Notes: generated by a model from the sequence alone, not told the origin. A stretch of DNA of 64,000 bases from Rhodobacter maris (GCF_900217815.1 NZ_OBMT01000011.1:45841-109840); one strand, 5' to 3'; numbered from the stretch's first letter, positions 34,434-43,992 are shown. Program-made: numbers and translations.

Positions 34434-34470
34434 CGGCCTTCTCCTCTTCGCGGCGACGTGCGCCTTGAAA

Positions 34471-34490
34471 GCAAATGCCCCCGAAGGGGC
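34471..34490 (-). terminator. Hairpin downstream of tRNA-Val
   Basis: GCCCC / GGGGC 5-bp stem with a TTCG loop on the minus strand, followed by ATTTGCTTTC. It lies 7 bases after the encoded CCA and probably ends the tRNA transcript, at least partly. Confidence 0.55.
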
Positions 34491-34496
34491 GGTGAA

Positions 34497-34571
<75 letters not shown>

Positions 34572-34728
34572 GAAAACCTCTTGCGTTTCTGCTGCGTCCC
34601 GTCCGAAAAGAAAGGACGCGGGCAGAACCGCGTCGGTCTGGGGGTCTATAGAAGGAGTCGCGGCGGCTTTCAAGGCCCTTTTGGTGGGAAAAGAAATTGG
34701 TGTAAGCTTGCGGCTGCAAGGAGAGTCA

Positions 34729-35604
34729 ATGCCTGAGGCCGTGCCAGTGATCCCGCCTTTCCGGCTGCATCTTCCTGAGCTTCTCTGCTCGGGGGTGATC
34801 TTTGCCTCACCGCATTCGGGCCGTTTCTATCCGCCCGATTTCGTCGCGGCCTCTCAACTTGACCTGCTGCGCCTGCGCTCCTCCGAAGATGCTTTCGTCG
34901 ACCAGTTGCTTGGCGCCGTTCCCGAGCAGGGGGCGACGCTGATCGAAGCGCTGTATCCGCGCGCCTATGTCGATCTCAACCGGGGGGACGACGAACTCGA
35001 CCCGGCGCTGATCGAGGGGCTTGCACGCGGCTCGGGGGGCTCGCGCGCGACGATGGGGCTTGGCGTGATTCCCCGCGTCGTGGCGGGAGGGCGCGAGATC
35101 TTTCGCGGCCGGATCCCGCGCACCGCCGCCGAGGGACGGCTCGAACGGATCTGGCGGCCCTATCATGCGGAGTTGCAGGCGTTGATGCAGGCGCGCCGCG
35201 CGCAGTTCGGCCGGGCACTTCTTTTTGATGTCCACTCGATGCCGAGCGAGGCCACCACGCCGCGCAGCCGGATCAGCGAAATCGTGCTGGGCGACCGTTT
35301 CGGCACCTCCGCCCGGGCCGAGACGATGGCGCGCGCGGAGGCGGCGTTTCGCCGTGCGGGCTTCAGCGTGGCGCGCAACACGCCCTTTGCGGGCGCTTAT
35401 ATCGTTGGCCGCTACGGACGCCCTACGGCGGGGCTCGAAGTGGTACAGGTCGAGATTTCCCGCGCGCTCTACATGGATGAGGAGCGGGTCGAACCGCTGC
35501 CGCATTTCGAGCTTTTCGCGCATCTGATCGGCGCGGTGACGGCCGAGCTTGCCGATCTGGTGCGCCTGCCGGGCGAGCGGGCGGAACCGCTCGCAGCGGA
35601 ATAG
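34729..35604 (+). CDS. N-formylglutamate amidohydrolase-family protein
   Basis: A 291-residue FGase-family zinc hydrolase. The conserved blocks are IFASPHSGRFYPPDF near the N-terminus, YPRAYVDLNR, and LLFDVHSMPS. In histidine catabolism this family releases formate from N-formylglutamate, but no hut genes are near. Many Rhodobacterales carry such stand-alone homologues. The ATG at 34729 follows AAGGAGAG, which is better than an upstream start at 34681. It is convergent with dinB, 3 bases away. Confidence 0.88.
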   Translation: MPEAVPVIPPFRLHLPELLCSGVIFASPHSGRFYPPDFVAASQLDLLRLRSSEDAFVDQLLGAVPEQGATLIEALYPRAYVDLNRGDDELDPALIEGLARGSGGSRATMGLGVIPRVVAGGREIFRGRIPRTAAEGRLERIWRPYHAELQALMQARRAQFGRALLFDVHSMPSEATTPRSRISEIVLGDRFGTSARAETMARAEAAFRRAGFSVARNTPFAGAYIVGRYGRPTAGLEVVQVEISRALYMDEERVEPLPHFELFAHLIGAVTAELADLVRLPGERAEPLAAE

Positions 35605-35607
35605 GGC

Positions 35608-36870
35608 TCAGGAGCGCTCCCAGCCCCGGCCGAGCCGAATCGCCTCTGCGCCAAAACGCGCGCGAATCGCATCCGCCGCGCGCTCTGCCCCGGCGCGCGC
35701 CCTTGCTTGCGGATCAAAAAGATCCCCGGCCGGATCAGGCCCCTCGGCGGGCACAAGATCGGTGTAGCCCGCGCCGATGAGCCGGAACGGTCCGGGTTCG
35801 GGGAGAGCGCGCAAAAGGGCCCGGGTCGTGCGAAAGAGCGTGTCGGCAAGTTGTGCGGGTTCGTCGAGACGGGTCTGGCGGCTGATCGCGCTGAAATCGG
35901 CGCGCCGCAGCTTCAGCACCGCGGTGTGGCCGGCAAGCCCCTTTGCTTTCATCCGGTCCGAGGCCTTTTCGCACATGCTCCAGAGGTGGTTTTCGAGCGT
36001 TTCACGGTCGGCAATATCGTGTTCGAACGTGGTTTCATGCGAGATGGATTTCAGCCCGGCGTCGGGGGTGACAAGGCGTCGGTCGAGGCCTTGGGCGAGG
36101 TCGTACAGCCGTGCCCCGGTGGCGCCGAAACGGGCCTCGAGCGCCGGTTTTCCGGTGCGGCGCAGGTCGGACAACGTGCGCAGCCCGGCGCGCGCAAGGG
36201 CGGCGCGCGTGGCCTCGCCAACCCCCCAGAGCAACGAGACGGGCTTGTCGCGCAGGAAGGCTTCCGTATCCCCGCGGCCCAGCACCGAGAATCCCCGCGG
36301 CTTGTCGAGATCCGAGGCGATCTTGGCGAGGAACTTGTTGTGCGAGAGCCCGACCGAGGCGGTCACACCGATCTCCGCCTCGATTTCGCGGATGAGACGC
36401 GCGAGCACCACGGCGGCGGGAGCGTTATGAAGCCGTTCGGTGCCGCTCAGATCGAGGAAGGCCTCGTCGAGAGAGAGCGGTTCCACAAGCGGGGTGAGGG
36501 CGGTGAACTTGGCACGGATCTGTGCCGAGACTTCAGCATAGCGCGCGCGGCGTGGCGCGATCACCGTGGCCTCCGGGCAGAGCTTGCGCGCCTCGAACAT
36601 CGGCATGGCCGAGCGCACCCCGGCGATGCGCGCAATATAGCAGCAGGTGGTAACAACGCCGCGGGTGCCGCCGCCAACAATGATCGGCTTGCCGGAGAGC
36701 GTGGGATCGTCGCGCTTCTCGACCGAGGCGAAGAAACTGTCGCAGTCGATATGCGCGATCGAGAGCGTGAAGAGTTCGGGGTGCGAAACCACACGCGGTC
36801 GCCCGCAGCGCGGACAGCGCGCGGGGCTGGTGCTGAATGTAGCAAGGCAGTCGCGGCAAAGGGCGGGCAT
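35608..36870 (-). CDS. dinB: DNA polymerase IV with N-terminal Cys4 extension
   Basis: A 420-residue Y-family translesion polymerase. Catalytic residues are D42 and D44 (HIDCDSFFASVE) and D135/E136 (PLSLDEAFLDLSG), with YAEVSAQI following in the fingers. Before the palm there is a 30-residue extension with C5, C8, C19 and C22, forming CxxC-N10-CxxC, probably a small zinc ribbon. The C-terminus lacks a clear QxxLF beta-clamp motif; DLFDP near 395 may serve. No LexA box was identified by eye upstream. Confidence 0.93.
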   Translation of the reverse strand: MPALCRDCLATFSTSPARCPRCGRPRVVSHPELFTLSIAHIDCDSFFASVEKRDDPTLSGKPIIVGGGTRGVVTTCCYIARIAGVRSAMPMFEARKLCPEATVIAPRRARYAEVSAQIRAKFTALTPLVEPLSLDEAFLDLSGTERLHNAPAAVVLARLIREIEAEIGVTASVGLSHNKFLAKIASDLDKPRGFSVLGRGDTEAFLRDKPVSLLWGVGEATRAALARAGLRTLSDLRRTGKPALEARFGATGARLYDLAQGLDRRLVTPDAGLKSISHETTFEHDIADRETLENHLWSMCEKASDRMKAKGLAGHTAVLKLRRADFSAISRQTRLDEPAQLADTLFRTTRALLRALPEPGPFRLIGAGYTDLVPAEGPDPAGDLFDPQARARAGAERAADAIRARFGAEAIRLGRGWERS

Positions 36871-37153
36871 GACAGGGCTGTTTCGGCGCAGGAGGCGTCG
36901 CGATCATACTCGGAAGGGAGCGGTGCTGCGAGGGCAATGACGCGGTCGGGCAGACATCGGGGAGTTCCGGGCTTCCCCGCGCGCGGAGAGGGCGGAAAAA
37001 GGGGGGCGCCCGAGGGCTGCGGAAATTTCCGCTCCTCCCTTGGGCCCCCCTTGAACCGTGAGGCCGCAAAAACCACTTCTTCTCCAAGACCCGGAGACGG
37101 GGCGTGCCATGACGGGCGCCCATGGGCCGGGGGCTTTATAGAGGAGAGAACCG
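36871..37153. promoter_or_regulatory. dinB / clpB divergent region with possible heat-shock promoter
   Basis: A 283-base gap. CTTGAA at 37050-37055, followed 17 bases later by CCACTTCT (37073-37080), loosely resembles an alphaproteobacterial RpoH promoter in front of clpB. The -10 part is weak. GAGGAGAG just before 37154 is the clpB ribosome site. Nothing else recognisable is present. Confidence 0.3.
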
Positions 37154-39769
37154 ATGAACATGCAGAAGTTCACGGAACGGTCGCGCGGGTTCTTGCAAGC
37201 CGCGCAGACGATCGCGATGCGCGAGGGGCATCAACGCGTTGTGCCCGAACACCTGCTGAAAGCGCTGATGGATGACGATCAGGGGCTCTCGGCCAATCTG
37301 ATCAGCCGCGCCGGCGGCGAGCCCAAACGCGTGCAGGAAACGGTTGATCTTTACGTCTCGAAACTGCCGAAGGTCTCGGGCGGCGACGGGCAGGTTTACG
37401 TGGAGCAAAGCCTTGTGCGCGTGCTCGACGAGGCCGAGAAACTGGCGAAAAAGGCGGGCGACAGCTTCGTTCCGGTGGAGCGGATGCTGATGGCGCTCGC
37501 CATGGTCAACACCAAGGCGAAAGACGCGCTCGATGCGGGCGCGGTGACGGCGCAAAAGCTCAACACCGCGATCAACGACATCCGCAAGGGCCGCACCGCC
37601 GATTCCGCCTCCGCCGAGGAAGGCTATGACGCGCTGAAGAAATATGCCCGCGACCTGACGGCCGCCGCCGAGGAAGGCAAGATCGACCCGATCATCGGCC
37701 GTGATGACGAGATCCGCCGCACCATGCAGGTGCTCTCGCGCCGCACCAAGAACAACCCGGTGCTGATCGGGGAGCCCGGCGTGGGCAAAACCGCCATCGC
37801 CGAGGGTCTGGCGCTGCGCATCATCGACGGCGACGTGCCCGAGAGCCTGAAGAACAAGAAACTTCTGGCGCTCGACATGGGCGCGCTGATCGCAGGCGCC
37901 AAATACCGCGGCGAGTTCGAGGAACGGCTGAAAGCGATCCTGAAGGAAATCGAGGCGGCCGCAGGCGAGATCATCCTTTTCATCGACGAGATGCACACGC
38001 TTGTGGGCGCGGGCAAATCCGATGGCGCGATGGATGCGGCCAACCTGATCAAGCCCGCGCTGGCGCGGGGCGAGCTGCATTGCGTCGGCGCCACCACGCT
38101 CGATGAATACCGCAAATATGTCGAGAAAGACGCGGCCCTTGCGCGGCGCTTCCAGCCGGTGATGGTGGAAGAACCCACCGTCGAGGACACGATCTCGATC
38201 CTGCGCGGCATCAAGGAGAAATACGAGCTGCACCACGGCGTGCGGATCTCCGACTCGGCGCTCGTCGCCGCGGCGCAGCTTTCGCACCGCTACATCACCG
38301 ACCGGTTTCTCCCCGACAAGGCGATCGACCTTGTAGATGAGGCCGCGAGCCGGCTGCGGATGGAAGTGGACAGCAAGCCCGAAGAGCTTGACGCGCTCGA
38401 CCGGCAGATCCTGCAGATGCAGATCGAGGCCGAGGCGCTCAAGCGCGAGGATGATGCCGCCTCGAAGGACCGGCTCGAAAAGCTCGAGAAGGATCTGGCC
38501 GAGGTGCAGGAGCGCTCTGCCGCGATGACCGCGAAATGGCAGGCTGAACGCGACATGCTGGAAGCTTCGCGCTCGGTCAAGGAGCAGCTTGAGCAGGCGC
38601 GCGCGCAACTGGAGCAGGCCAAACGCGAGGGCAACTTCGCCAAGGCGGGCGAGCTGCAATATGGCCGCATTCCCGAGCTTGAGCGGGTGCTGGCCGAGGC
38701 CGAAGAGGCGAGCGAGGCGAAGATGGTCGAAGAGGCCGTCCGCCCCGAGCAGATCGCCGAAGTGGTCGAACGCTGGACCGGCATCCCGACCTCGAAAATG
38801 CTCGAGGGCGAGCGCGAGAAATTGCTGAAGATGGAAGAAGAACTGCATCGCCGGGTGATCGGGCAGGATGCGGCGATCACCGCCGTCTCGAATGCCGTGC
38901 GCCGTGCCCGTGCGGGGCTCAACGATGAAAACCGCCCGCTCGGCTCGTTCCTGTTCCTCGGCCCGACCGGGGTCGGCAAGACCGAGCTCACCAAAGCCGT
39001 CGCCAACTATCTCTTTGACGACGACGCGGCGATGGTGCGGATCGACATGTCGGAATTCATGGAGAAGCATTCCGTGGCCCGGCTGATCGGCGCTCCGCCC
39101 GGCTATGTCGGCTATGACGAGGGCGGCGTGCTCACCGAAGCGGTGCGGCGGCGCCCCTATCAGGTCGTGCTCTTTGACGAGGTGGAAAAGGCGCACCCCG
39201 ATGTGTTCAACGTGCTCCTGCAGGTGCTCGACGATGGCGTGCTCACCGATGGCCAGGGCCGCACAGTCGATTTCAAGCAGACGCTGATCGTGCTGACCTC
39301 GAACCTCGGCTCCCAGGCCTTGAGCCGCCTGCCCGAGGGCTCGGATGCTTCGGAGGCGAAAGCCGAGGTGATGGAGGCGGTGCGGATGCATTTCCGCCCC
39401 GAATTCCTGAACCGCTTGGACGAAATGGTGATCTTCGACCGGCTCAACCGCGCCAATATGGACGGCATCGTCACGATCCAGCTCGCGCGGCTCGAAAAAC
39501 GGCTCGCCGCGCGCAAGATCACGCTCGCGCTCGATGAGGCCGCGCGCAAATGGCTCGCCGACGAGGGCTATGACCCGGTCTTCGGCGCGCGCCCGCTCAA
39601 ACGGGTGATCCAGCGCGCGCTGCAAGATCCGCTGGCCGAGCTGATTCTTGCGGGCGAAGTGCTGGACGGCGCGGAGGTCAAGGTTACGGCCGGGCCCGAC
39701 GGGCTTGTCGTGGGCGGGCGTCTCTCCGCCTCGCAACGCCCGCAGCCCGAAGAACGCGTGCTGAACTGA
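37154..39769 (+). CDS. clpB: ATP-dependent disaggregase ClpB
   Basis: An 871-residue Hsp100 chaperone that, with DnaK, rescues aggregated proteins. The N-domain (about 1-150) contains Clp repeats. NBD1 has Walker [10 protein letters not shown] and Walker [15 protein letters not shown]. The coiled-coil M-domain (about 410-525) is Glu/Lys-rich, which separates it from ClpA. NBD2 has GPTGVGKTE and [11 protein letters not shown]. Length is normal. A GC-rich hairpin follows the stop. Confidence 0.98.
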   Translation: MNMQKFTERSRGFLQAAQTIAMREGHQRVVPEHLLKALMDDDQGLSANLISRAGGEPKRVQETVDLYVSKLPKVSGGDGQVYVEQSLVRVLDEAEKLAKKAGDSFVPVERMLMALAMVNTKAKDALDAGAVTAQKLNTAINDIRKGRTADSASAEEGYDALKKYARDLTAAAEEGKIDPIIGRDDEIRRTMQVLSRRTKNNPVLIGEPGVGKTAIAEGLALRIIDGDVPESLKNKKLLALDMGALIAGAKYRGEFEERLKAILKEIEAAAGEIILFIDEMHTLVGAGKSDGAMDAANLIKPALARGELHCVGATTLDEYRKYVEKDAALARRFQPVMVEEPTVEDTISILRGIKEKYELHHGVRISDSALVAAAQLSHRYITDRFLPDKAIDLVDEAASRLRMEVDSKPEELDALDRQILQMQIEAEALKREDDAASKDRLEKLEKDLAEVQERSAAMTAKWQAERDMLEASRSVKEQLEQARAQLEQAKREGNFAKAGELQYGRIPELERVLAEAEEASEAKMVEEAVRPEQIAEVVERWTGIPTSKMLEGEREKLLKMEEELHRRVIGQDAAITAVSNAVRRARAGLNDENRPLGSFLFLGPTGVGKTELTKAVANYLFDDDAAMVRIDMSEFMEKHSVARLIGAPPGYVGYDEGGVLTEAVRRRPYQVVLFDEVEKAHPDVFNVLLQVLDDGVLTDGQGRTVDFKQTLIVLTSNLGSQALSRLPEGSDASEAKAEVMEAVRMHFRPEFLNRLDEMVIFDRLNRANMDGIVTIQLARLEKRLAARKITLALDEAARKWLADEGYDPVFGARPLKRVIQRALQDPLAELILAGEVLDGAEVKVTAGPDGLVVGGRLSASQRPQPEERVLN

Positions 39770-39772
39770 GGT

Positions 39773-39799
39773 GCGGGCGGGGGGCTGCCCCCGCCCCGC
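39773..39799 (+). terminator. GC-rich hairpin after clpB
   Basis: GCGGGCGGGGG pairs with CCCCCGCCCCGC (9 bp core, one bulge, two outer pairs). The downstream sequence ATTCTCTC is only mildly T-rich, so it may be a weak terminator. Confidence 0.5.
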
Positions 39800-39897
39800 A
39801 TTCTCTCCCGCAGGCGCGGGGCGGGTGGCAAATGCCTTGACCGACCCGGCAAACGGGGGCAGAAAGCGGCCGTTTGCCCTTTTCCCCGGAGATTGTG

Positions 39898-40608
39898 ATG
39901 ACCCTGCCCCTGCCTGCCGACGATCGGTTGATTGTTGCGATGGACGTTCCCGATGCCGTTGCGGGGCTGGAGCTTGCGGCGCGGCTGGGCGCCGCGGTGA
40001 GCTTTTACAAGATCGGGCTCGGGATGCTGACGGGGGGCGGGCTGGCGCTTGCGAACGAACTCAAGGCCGAGCAGGACAAGAGGATTTTCCTCGACATGAA
40101 GCTGTTTGACATCGGCGCCACGGTCGAGGCCGCGGTGCGGGGGCTGGCGCGCTTCGATCTCGATTTTCTTACCGTGCATGGCGATCCCCATGTGGTGACG
40201 GCGGCAAAGCAGGGGGCGGCGGGCAAGGATCTGAAGATCCTCGCGGTGACGATCCTCACGTCGCTGGACCGCGCCGATCTCGACGGGGCGCTGATCCGTG
40301 CGGGCGACGTGGCCGATCTCGTGGTGGAGCGGGCGGGGCGCGCCTTTGCTGCCGGGGCGGATGGCGTGATCGCGAGCCCCCGCGAGGCCGCGCTGATCCG
40401 CGCGCTGCCCGAGGCGGCGGGCAAGCTGATCGTCACGCCGGGCGTGCGGCCCGCGGGCGCTGCGCTCGGTGATCAGAAGCGGGTGGAAACGCCTGCCGCG
40501 GCGCTTGCCGCCGGGGCCGATCATATCGTCGTCGGCCGTCCGGTCTGGCAAGCGGAAGATCCGCAGGCGGCGGCGCAGGCGATCTTGCGCGAAATCGCGG
40601 CGATCTGA
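39898..40608 (+). CDS. pyrF: Orotidine 5'-phosphate decarboxylase
   Basis: A 236-residue OMP decarboxylase, the final step of UMP synthesis. The catalytic Asp-Lys-Asp array is D66, K68 and D71 in LDMKLFDIG. The phosphate-gripping GADHIVVGRP lies near the C-terminus. The ATG at 39898 follows CGGAGA. It stands alone and is ended by a near-perfect palindrome shared with the convergent small ORF. Confidence 0.97.
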   Translation: MTLPLPADDRLIVAMDVPDAVAGLELAARLGAAVSFYKIGLGMLTGGGLALANELKAEQDKRIFLDMKLFDIGATVEAAVRGLARFDLDFLTVHGDPHVVTAAKQGAAGKDLKILAVTILTSLDRADLDGALIRAGDVADLVVERAGRAFAAGADGVIASPREAALIRALPEAAGKLIVTPGVRPAGAALGDQKRVETPAAALAAGADHIVVGRPVWQAEDPQAAAQAILREIAAI

Positions 40609-40624
40609 GCGGATAAAATACAAG

Positions 40625-40644
40625 CGGCGGCCGATCGGCCGCCG
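40625..40644. terminator. Bidirectional terminator between pyrF and small membrane protein
   Basis: CGGCGGCC-GATC-GGCCGCCG, a perfect 8-bp stem. On the minus strand it is followed by CTTGTATTTTATCC, so it mainly ends the minus-strand SPFH/NfeD operon. It probably serves pyrF too. Confidence 0.65.
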
Positions 40645-40674
40645 TCGCTCGGTGAAACTCCGGGGGGTCCGGTG

Positions 40675-40827
40675 TCAGTGCGCAGCGCCTTCGGGCACCG
40701 GCGCATGGTGCGACAGGCTCATCGGTTGCGCAAAAGACAGCCAGAGCACCAGCCCCACAAGACAGACGATCACGGCCGTCAGGAAAAACCTCAGGCCCTT
40801 GGTCTCTTGCGGGAAATCGTTGGTCAT
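40675..40827 (-). CDS. Small single-TM protein (50 residues)
   Basis: A 50-residue protein I do not recognise. A short cytosolic head (MTNDFPQETKG) leads to one transmembrane helix (about 13-34, LRFFLTAVIVCLVGLVLWL) and a His-containing periplasmic tail. GAGGAG lies 8 bases before the ATG at 40827. It is the last gene on the strand of the SPFH/NfeD cluster, 85 bases behind NfeD, and is followed by a terminator. These features support a real gene. Confidence 0.6.
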   Translation of the reverse strand: MTNDFPQETKGLRFFLTAVIVCLVGLVLWLSFAQPMSLSHHAPVPEGAAH

Positions 40828-40912
40828 TGTCGCGCTCCTCTGTTCCTTCCGCGTCCTTACGCCGCATGCGGCGTTCCGTCCAGCCTCACATGCAGGAATG
40901 TGAAGGCTTTCG

Positions 40913-41185
40913 TCAGTTTTCGTTGATGTCGTGATGCCAGATCCGGGTCTGACCGCTGCGCACGCCGAGCAGGCGACGCAGTGCAAACCAGACAAGCACC
41001 GAAGAGACGGCCAGAACCAGCACCGCAAGCGGTAGCGAGCCCCCCAGAAGGCCGAGCCACAAAAGCACGCCTACAAGCACGGAGCCAGCCGCGAAACCAA
41101 GCAGGATGAAGCCGGGCAGCACCATCTCGAGCCCGCCCAGCACCACGCCCGCAACAATCCAGATCCAGGGGTCTTGCCAGGACAT
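40913..41185 (-). CDS. NfeD-like membrane protein
   Basis: A 90-residue short NfeD-family protein with two or three hydrophobic helices (IVAGVVLGGLEMVLPGFILLGFA). It has lost the serine-protease domain of long NfeD and the C-terminal OB fold is very short. NfeD proteins act with SPFH proteins in membrane microdomains. Its ATG overlaps the SPFH stop by one base, confirming the pair. Confidence 0.9.
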   Translation of the reverse strand: MSWQDPWIWIVAGVVLGGLEMVLPGFILLGFAAGSVLVGVLLWLGLLGGSLPLAVLVLAVSSVLVWFALRRLLGVRSGQTRIWHHDINEN

Positions 41186-42066
41186 CAGCCTTTTCCTTTC
41201 AGGAGCTTGAACGCTTCGCCAAAGGCTTCGACCGCCGAGGTGGGCAGAATCACCGTCTGCTTGCCCTGGCCGGCGGCAACTTTGGAAATTGCGTCGACCT
41301 GTTTGAGCGCGACCTGATATTGCGCCGCCTCAAGCCCGTTTTCCGCAATCGCCGCAGCGATCACGGCCGTGGCAAAGGCTTCCGCCTCGGCGGTGACGCG
41401 CTTCGCTTTCGCCTGTTGCTCGGCGGCATAGAGATCGGCATCGGCAGCAAGTTCGACCGCGCGTTTGCGCCCTTCGGCCTCGGTCACCTGCGCGCGGCGC
41501 GCACGTTCGGCATTGAGTTGCTGCAGCATCGCCGCGCGGGTCGCCTCGTCGAGATTCACATCGAGGATCTCGGCGCGGGTGACCTCGATCCCCCAGTCAT
41601 CGACCACATTCGCCACATTGTCGCGGATATGGGAAATGAGGCCGGAGCGGTTTGACTGCACCGTATCAAGCTCCATCTGCCCGATCTGGGAGCGCACGAT
41701 ACCGGCCACGGTGGTGGCGATGGCGGCGTCGATATCGCGGATCCGGTAGACCGTCTTTTCCGGTTCGGTGACGCGGTAAAAGACCGAAGTATCCACCTGC
41801 ACCAGCACGTTGTCGGCGGTGATGGCATCCTGCCGCGTGGTGGGAAGCTGGCGTTCGAGCACCGAGACCTTGTGCGCCACCCGGTCGAGGAAGGGGACGA
41901 TGAAGTTGATCCCCGGCCCGAGCACGGCGCGCAGCCGCCCGAAGCGCTCGACCACATGTTTTTCCGATTGCGGCACGATCCGCACGCCGAGGAAGACGGC
42001 GAGAATGAGGAAGGCGGCCAGCGCCAGCATCACGGCATTGCCGCCGATCAGATCTTCAGGGGTCAC
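41185..42066 (-). CDS. SPFH/band 7 (stomatin, QmcA-like) membrane protein
   Basis: A 293-residue stomatin-family protein. One N-terminal transmembrane helix (about 13-28) precedes the SPFH domain (RIVPQSEKHVVERFGR ... VFYRVTEPEKTVYRI) and an Ala/Glu-rich coiled coil (about 190-250). Such proteins form large cages with membrane proteases such as FtsH. It is coupled to NfeD downstream. Confidence 0.95.
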   Translation of the reverse strand: MTPEDLIGGNAVMLALAAFLILAVFLGVRIVPQSEKHVVERFGRLRAVLGPGINFIVPFLDRVAHKVSVLERQLPTTRQDAITADNVLVQVDTSVFYRVTEPEKTVYRIRDIDAAIATTVAGIVRSQIGQMELDTVQSNRSGLISHIRDNVANVVDDWGIEVTRAEILDVNLDEATRAAMLQQLNAERARRAQVTEAEGRKRAVELAADADLYAAEQQAKAKRVTAEAEAFATAVIAAAIAENGLEAAQYQVALKQVDAISKVAAGQGKQTVILPTSAVEAFGEAFKLLKGKG

Positions 42067-42102
42067 GGGTCAAACTCCTTTGAAAAATGCGAGCCGGGAT
42101 GG

Positions 42103-42363
42103 TCAGGGCTTTGCGATGTCTGAGGGCTGGTTCGGGCTGCGCGCGACTTCTGTGGCGGCTTCCGCAGGGCTCACAGCGGCGGGGGCGGCCGTCTCGAGCG
42201 GTTTTTCCGCCGGGGTGGGCAGCAGTTTCACGCCGACGAGAATCGCCGCGACAACCACGGCCCAGCCCCCCGGTCGCGACATCAGCCACAGCCCGATGCC
42301 GAAAAGCCCCAGCGCGGTGCGCATCGAGGCCATGCCGGCAAAGCTCAGAAGCGGTCCCCACAT
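42103..42363 (-). CDS. Small membrane protein, unknown
   Basis: An 86-residue protein with two hydrophobic segments (about 15-28 and 34-46) and a polar Pro/Ala-rich C-terminal tail. I do not recognise the family. Its ATG at 42363 overlaps the GlsB-like stop (TGATG), and it lies 36 bases before the SPFH gene, so it belongs to the same operon. The tail would be exposed on one face, perhaps to contact the SPFH complex. Confidence 0.7.
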   Translation of the reverse strand: MWGPLLSFAGMASMRTALGLFGIGLWLMSRPGGWAVVVAAILVGVKLLPTPAEKPLETAAPAAVSPAEAATEVARSPNQPSDIAKP

Positions 42364-42602
42364 CAGCGTTTTCCTCCATAGGCCTGCCACGCCCAAATGA
42401 GCGCCATGGCGCCGAGCACAGCCCCCACGAGCCCCGCCATCAGCCCCATGATCGCGATCAGGAACCGCAGCACGAGGCCGCCCACCAGCGCGCCAAAGAC
42501 GCCGATGGCGATGGTGGTGGGAATATCCGTGTCGATCTTCATCAGCCGCGTGGCGAGAAAGCCCGCGGCGATGCCGATCACGATGAAGGTGATCACGGGC
42601 AA
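42363..42602 (-). CDS. GlsB/YeaQ/YmgE-family membrane protein
   Basis: A 79-residue, three-helix protein of the 'transglycosylase-associated' family; its role is unknown but it is often stress-induced. VITFIVIGIAAGFLATRLMK is the family's N-terminus. I chose a TTG start at 42602 because GGAGGAGG sits 5 bases upstream; a GTG at 42596 is the alternative. An ATG 60 bases further out (42662) would add residues unlike the family and would reach the terminator region of patB. Confidence 0.72.
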   Translation of the reverse strand: MPVITFIVIGIAAGFLATRLMKIDTDIPTTIAIGVFGALVGGLVLRFLIAIMGLMAGLVGAVLGAMALIWAWQAYGGKR

Positions 42603-42660
42603 GGGCGCCTCCTCCGCTGGCCTGCCGACAGTCGAGTCCAATATGGGTGGCGCTAGGGGC

Positions 42661-42690
42661 AAAGAAAAGCCCCGGCACGGAGGCCGGGGC
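42661..42690 (-). terminator. Rho-independent terminator of the MalY/PatB gene
   Basis: Perfect 8-bp stem GCCCCGGC / GCCGGGGC with a 6-base loop (42669-42690), followed on the minus strand by TTTTCTTT. It separates the C-S lyase gene from the GlsB operon. Confidence 0.85.
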
Positions 42691-42713
42691 GAGGGACCGC
42701 TTCTGGTGGCGGC

Positions 42714-43892
42714 CTATTGCAGATCGGCGAAGGCCTTTGCGAGCCGCTCGGCCGCCTCGATCACCCGCGCGCGCGGGGTGGCGAGGTTGAAGCGCAGGAA
42801 GCTCTCGCCGCCCGGCCCGAAAGTGGCGCCATGGTTGGCCGCGATCTTCGCACCCTTCTCGACGCGGGCGATGAACTCTTCTGCCGCCATGCCGGTGCCA
42901 GCAAAATCGACCCAGGCCAGATAGGTCGATTCGAGCGGCATGGATGTGAGCCCCGGGATTGCGTTCACCTTTTCATCGAAGAGGCGGCGGTTGCCGTCGA
43001 GATAGAGGGTGAGCGCATCGACCCAGGCGGCGCCTTCGGGCGAATAGGCGGCGGTTGCCATGGCAAGGCCGAAGCTGTTGGGCGAGATCGCCTGCGCCGC
43101 CATCGCGCCCGCAAAGCGCTTGCGCAGCTCCGGGTCGGCGATGATCACATTGCCCGAATGCGCGCCCGCGATGTTGAAGGTTTTCGTCGTGGCTGACATC
43201 ATCACCAGCGGCTGATCGGGCAGAGCGACGGCTGCCGGGATATGTTTGTGGCCGGGCATCACGAGGTCATGATGGATTTCGTCCGACACCAGCACCAGCC
43301 CGTGCCGTTTGGCGAAAGCCGCCGTCGCCTCGATATCCGCGCGGCTCCAGACCCGCCCGCCCGGATTGTGCGGCGAGCACAGGATCAGCATTTTCGCGGT
43401 GCCGTCCATCTGCGCGTCCCAGGCGTCGAAATCCATCTCGTAGCGGCCGTTCTCAAGCTTCAGCCGGCAATCGACGACTTTGCGGCCCGAGGCACGGATC
43501 ACCCGCGCGAAGGAATGGTAGACCGGCGTCATCAGCACCACGCCGTCGCCCGGCTGGGTGAAAGCCTCAAGGCAGAGCGCGGTCCCGTTCACCAGCCCAT
43601 GCGTGGTGAAGATCCATTCGGGCGCCACCTGCCAGCCATGCCGGTGCGCCATCCACCACTGGATCGCGGCGTGATAGGCGCGGTCGTCGCCCCAGTAGCC
43701 GAAAATGCCCTGATGGATGAGCTTTTCGACCGCCTCGGTCACCACCTGCGGCGGGCGGAAATCCATATCCGCCACCCACATCGCGATGCCCTCGCCCGGC
43801 GGCACGCCGTAAATCTCTTCCATGCAGTCCCATTTCACCGAATGGGTGCCGATACGGTCGATGACTTCATCGAAGTCGGGAAGGGTGGTCAT
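42714..43892 (-). CDS. MalY/PatB-family PLP C-S lyase / aminotransferase
   Basis: A 392-residue fold-type I PLP enzyme of the MalY/PatB group. The cofactor lysine is K237 in SATTKTFNIAG, and SPHNPGGRVW (173-182) and SDEIHHDLV (203-211) are characteristic. These enzymes cleave cystathionine or cysteine conjugates to thiol, pyruvate and ammonia. AAGGAGC precedes the ATG. The upstream region holds a promoter and an 11-bp inverted repeat (see below), implying repression by a DNA-binding protein. No regulator gene is adjacent. Confidence 0.93.
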   Translation of the reverse strand: MTTLPDFDEVIDRIGTHSVKWDCMEEIYGVPPGEGIAMWVADMDFRPPQVVTEAVEKLIHQGIFGYWGDDRAYHAAIQWWMAHRHGWQVAPEWIFTTHGLVNGTALCLEAFTQPGDGVVLMTPVYHSFARVIRASGRKVVDCRLKLENGRYEMDFDAWDAQMDGTAKMLILCSPHNPGGRVWSRADIEATAAFAKRHGLVLVSDEIHHDLVMPGHKHIPAAVALPDQPLVMMSATTKTFNIAGAHSGNVIIADPELRKRFAGAMAAQAISPNSFGLAMATAAYSPEGAAWVDALTLYLDGNRRLFDEKVNAIPGLTSMPLESTYLAWVDFAGTGMAAEEFIARVEKGAKIAANHGATFGPGGESFLRFNLATPRARVIEAAERLAKAFADLQ

Positions 43893-43963
43893 GCCGGGCT
43901 CCTTGGGGCGATGTTCTTATGGTGAGTGATATTCCGGTCCATTGTTCCAGTGAAGATAAAAAA

Positions 43964-43992
43964 GATAGAACAAATTCCTGAAATTATGCCAA
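43964..43992 (-). promoter_or_regulatory. Promoter of the MalY/PatB gene
   Basis: On the minus strand, TTGGCA (43987-43992) and TCTATC (43964-43969) are spaced exactly 17 bases. The -35 lies in the centre of the 43975-44001 inverted repeat. Confidence 0.5.

Noticed and set aside
37136..39736. A very long minus-strand open frame opposite clpB (about 870 codons)
   Set aside because: It is an antisense shadow of clpB, caused by high GC in third positions. No domain or signal is recognisable and no ribosome site precedes it.
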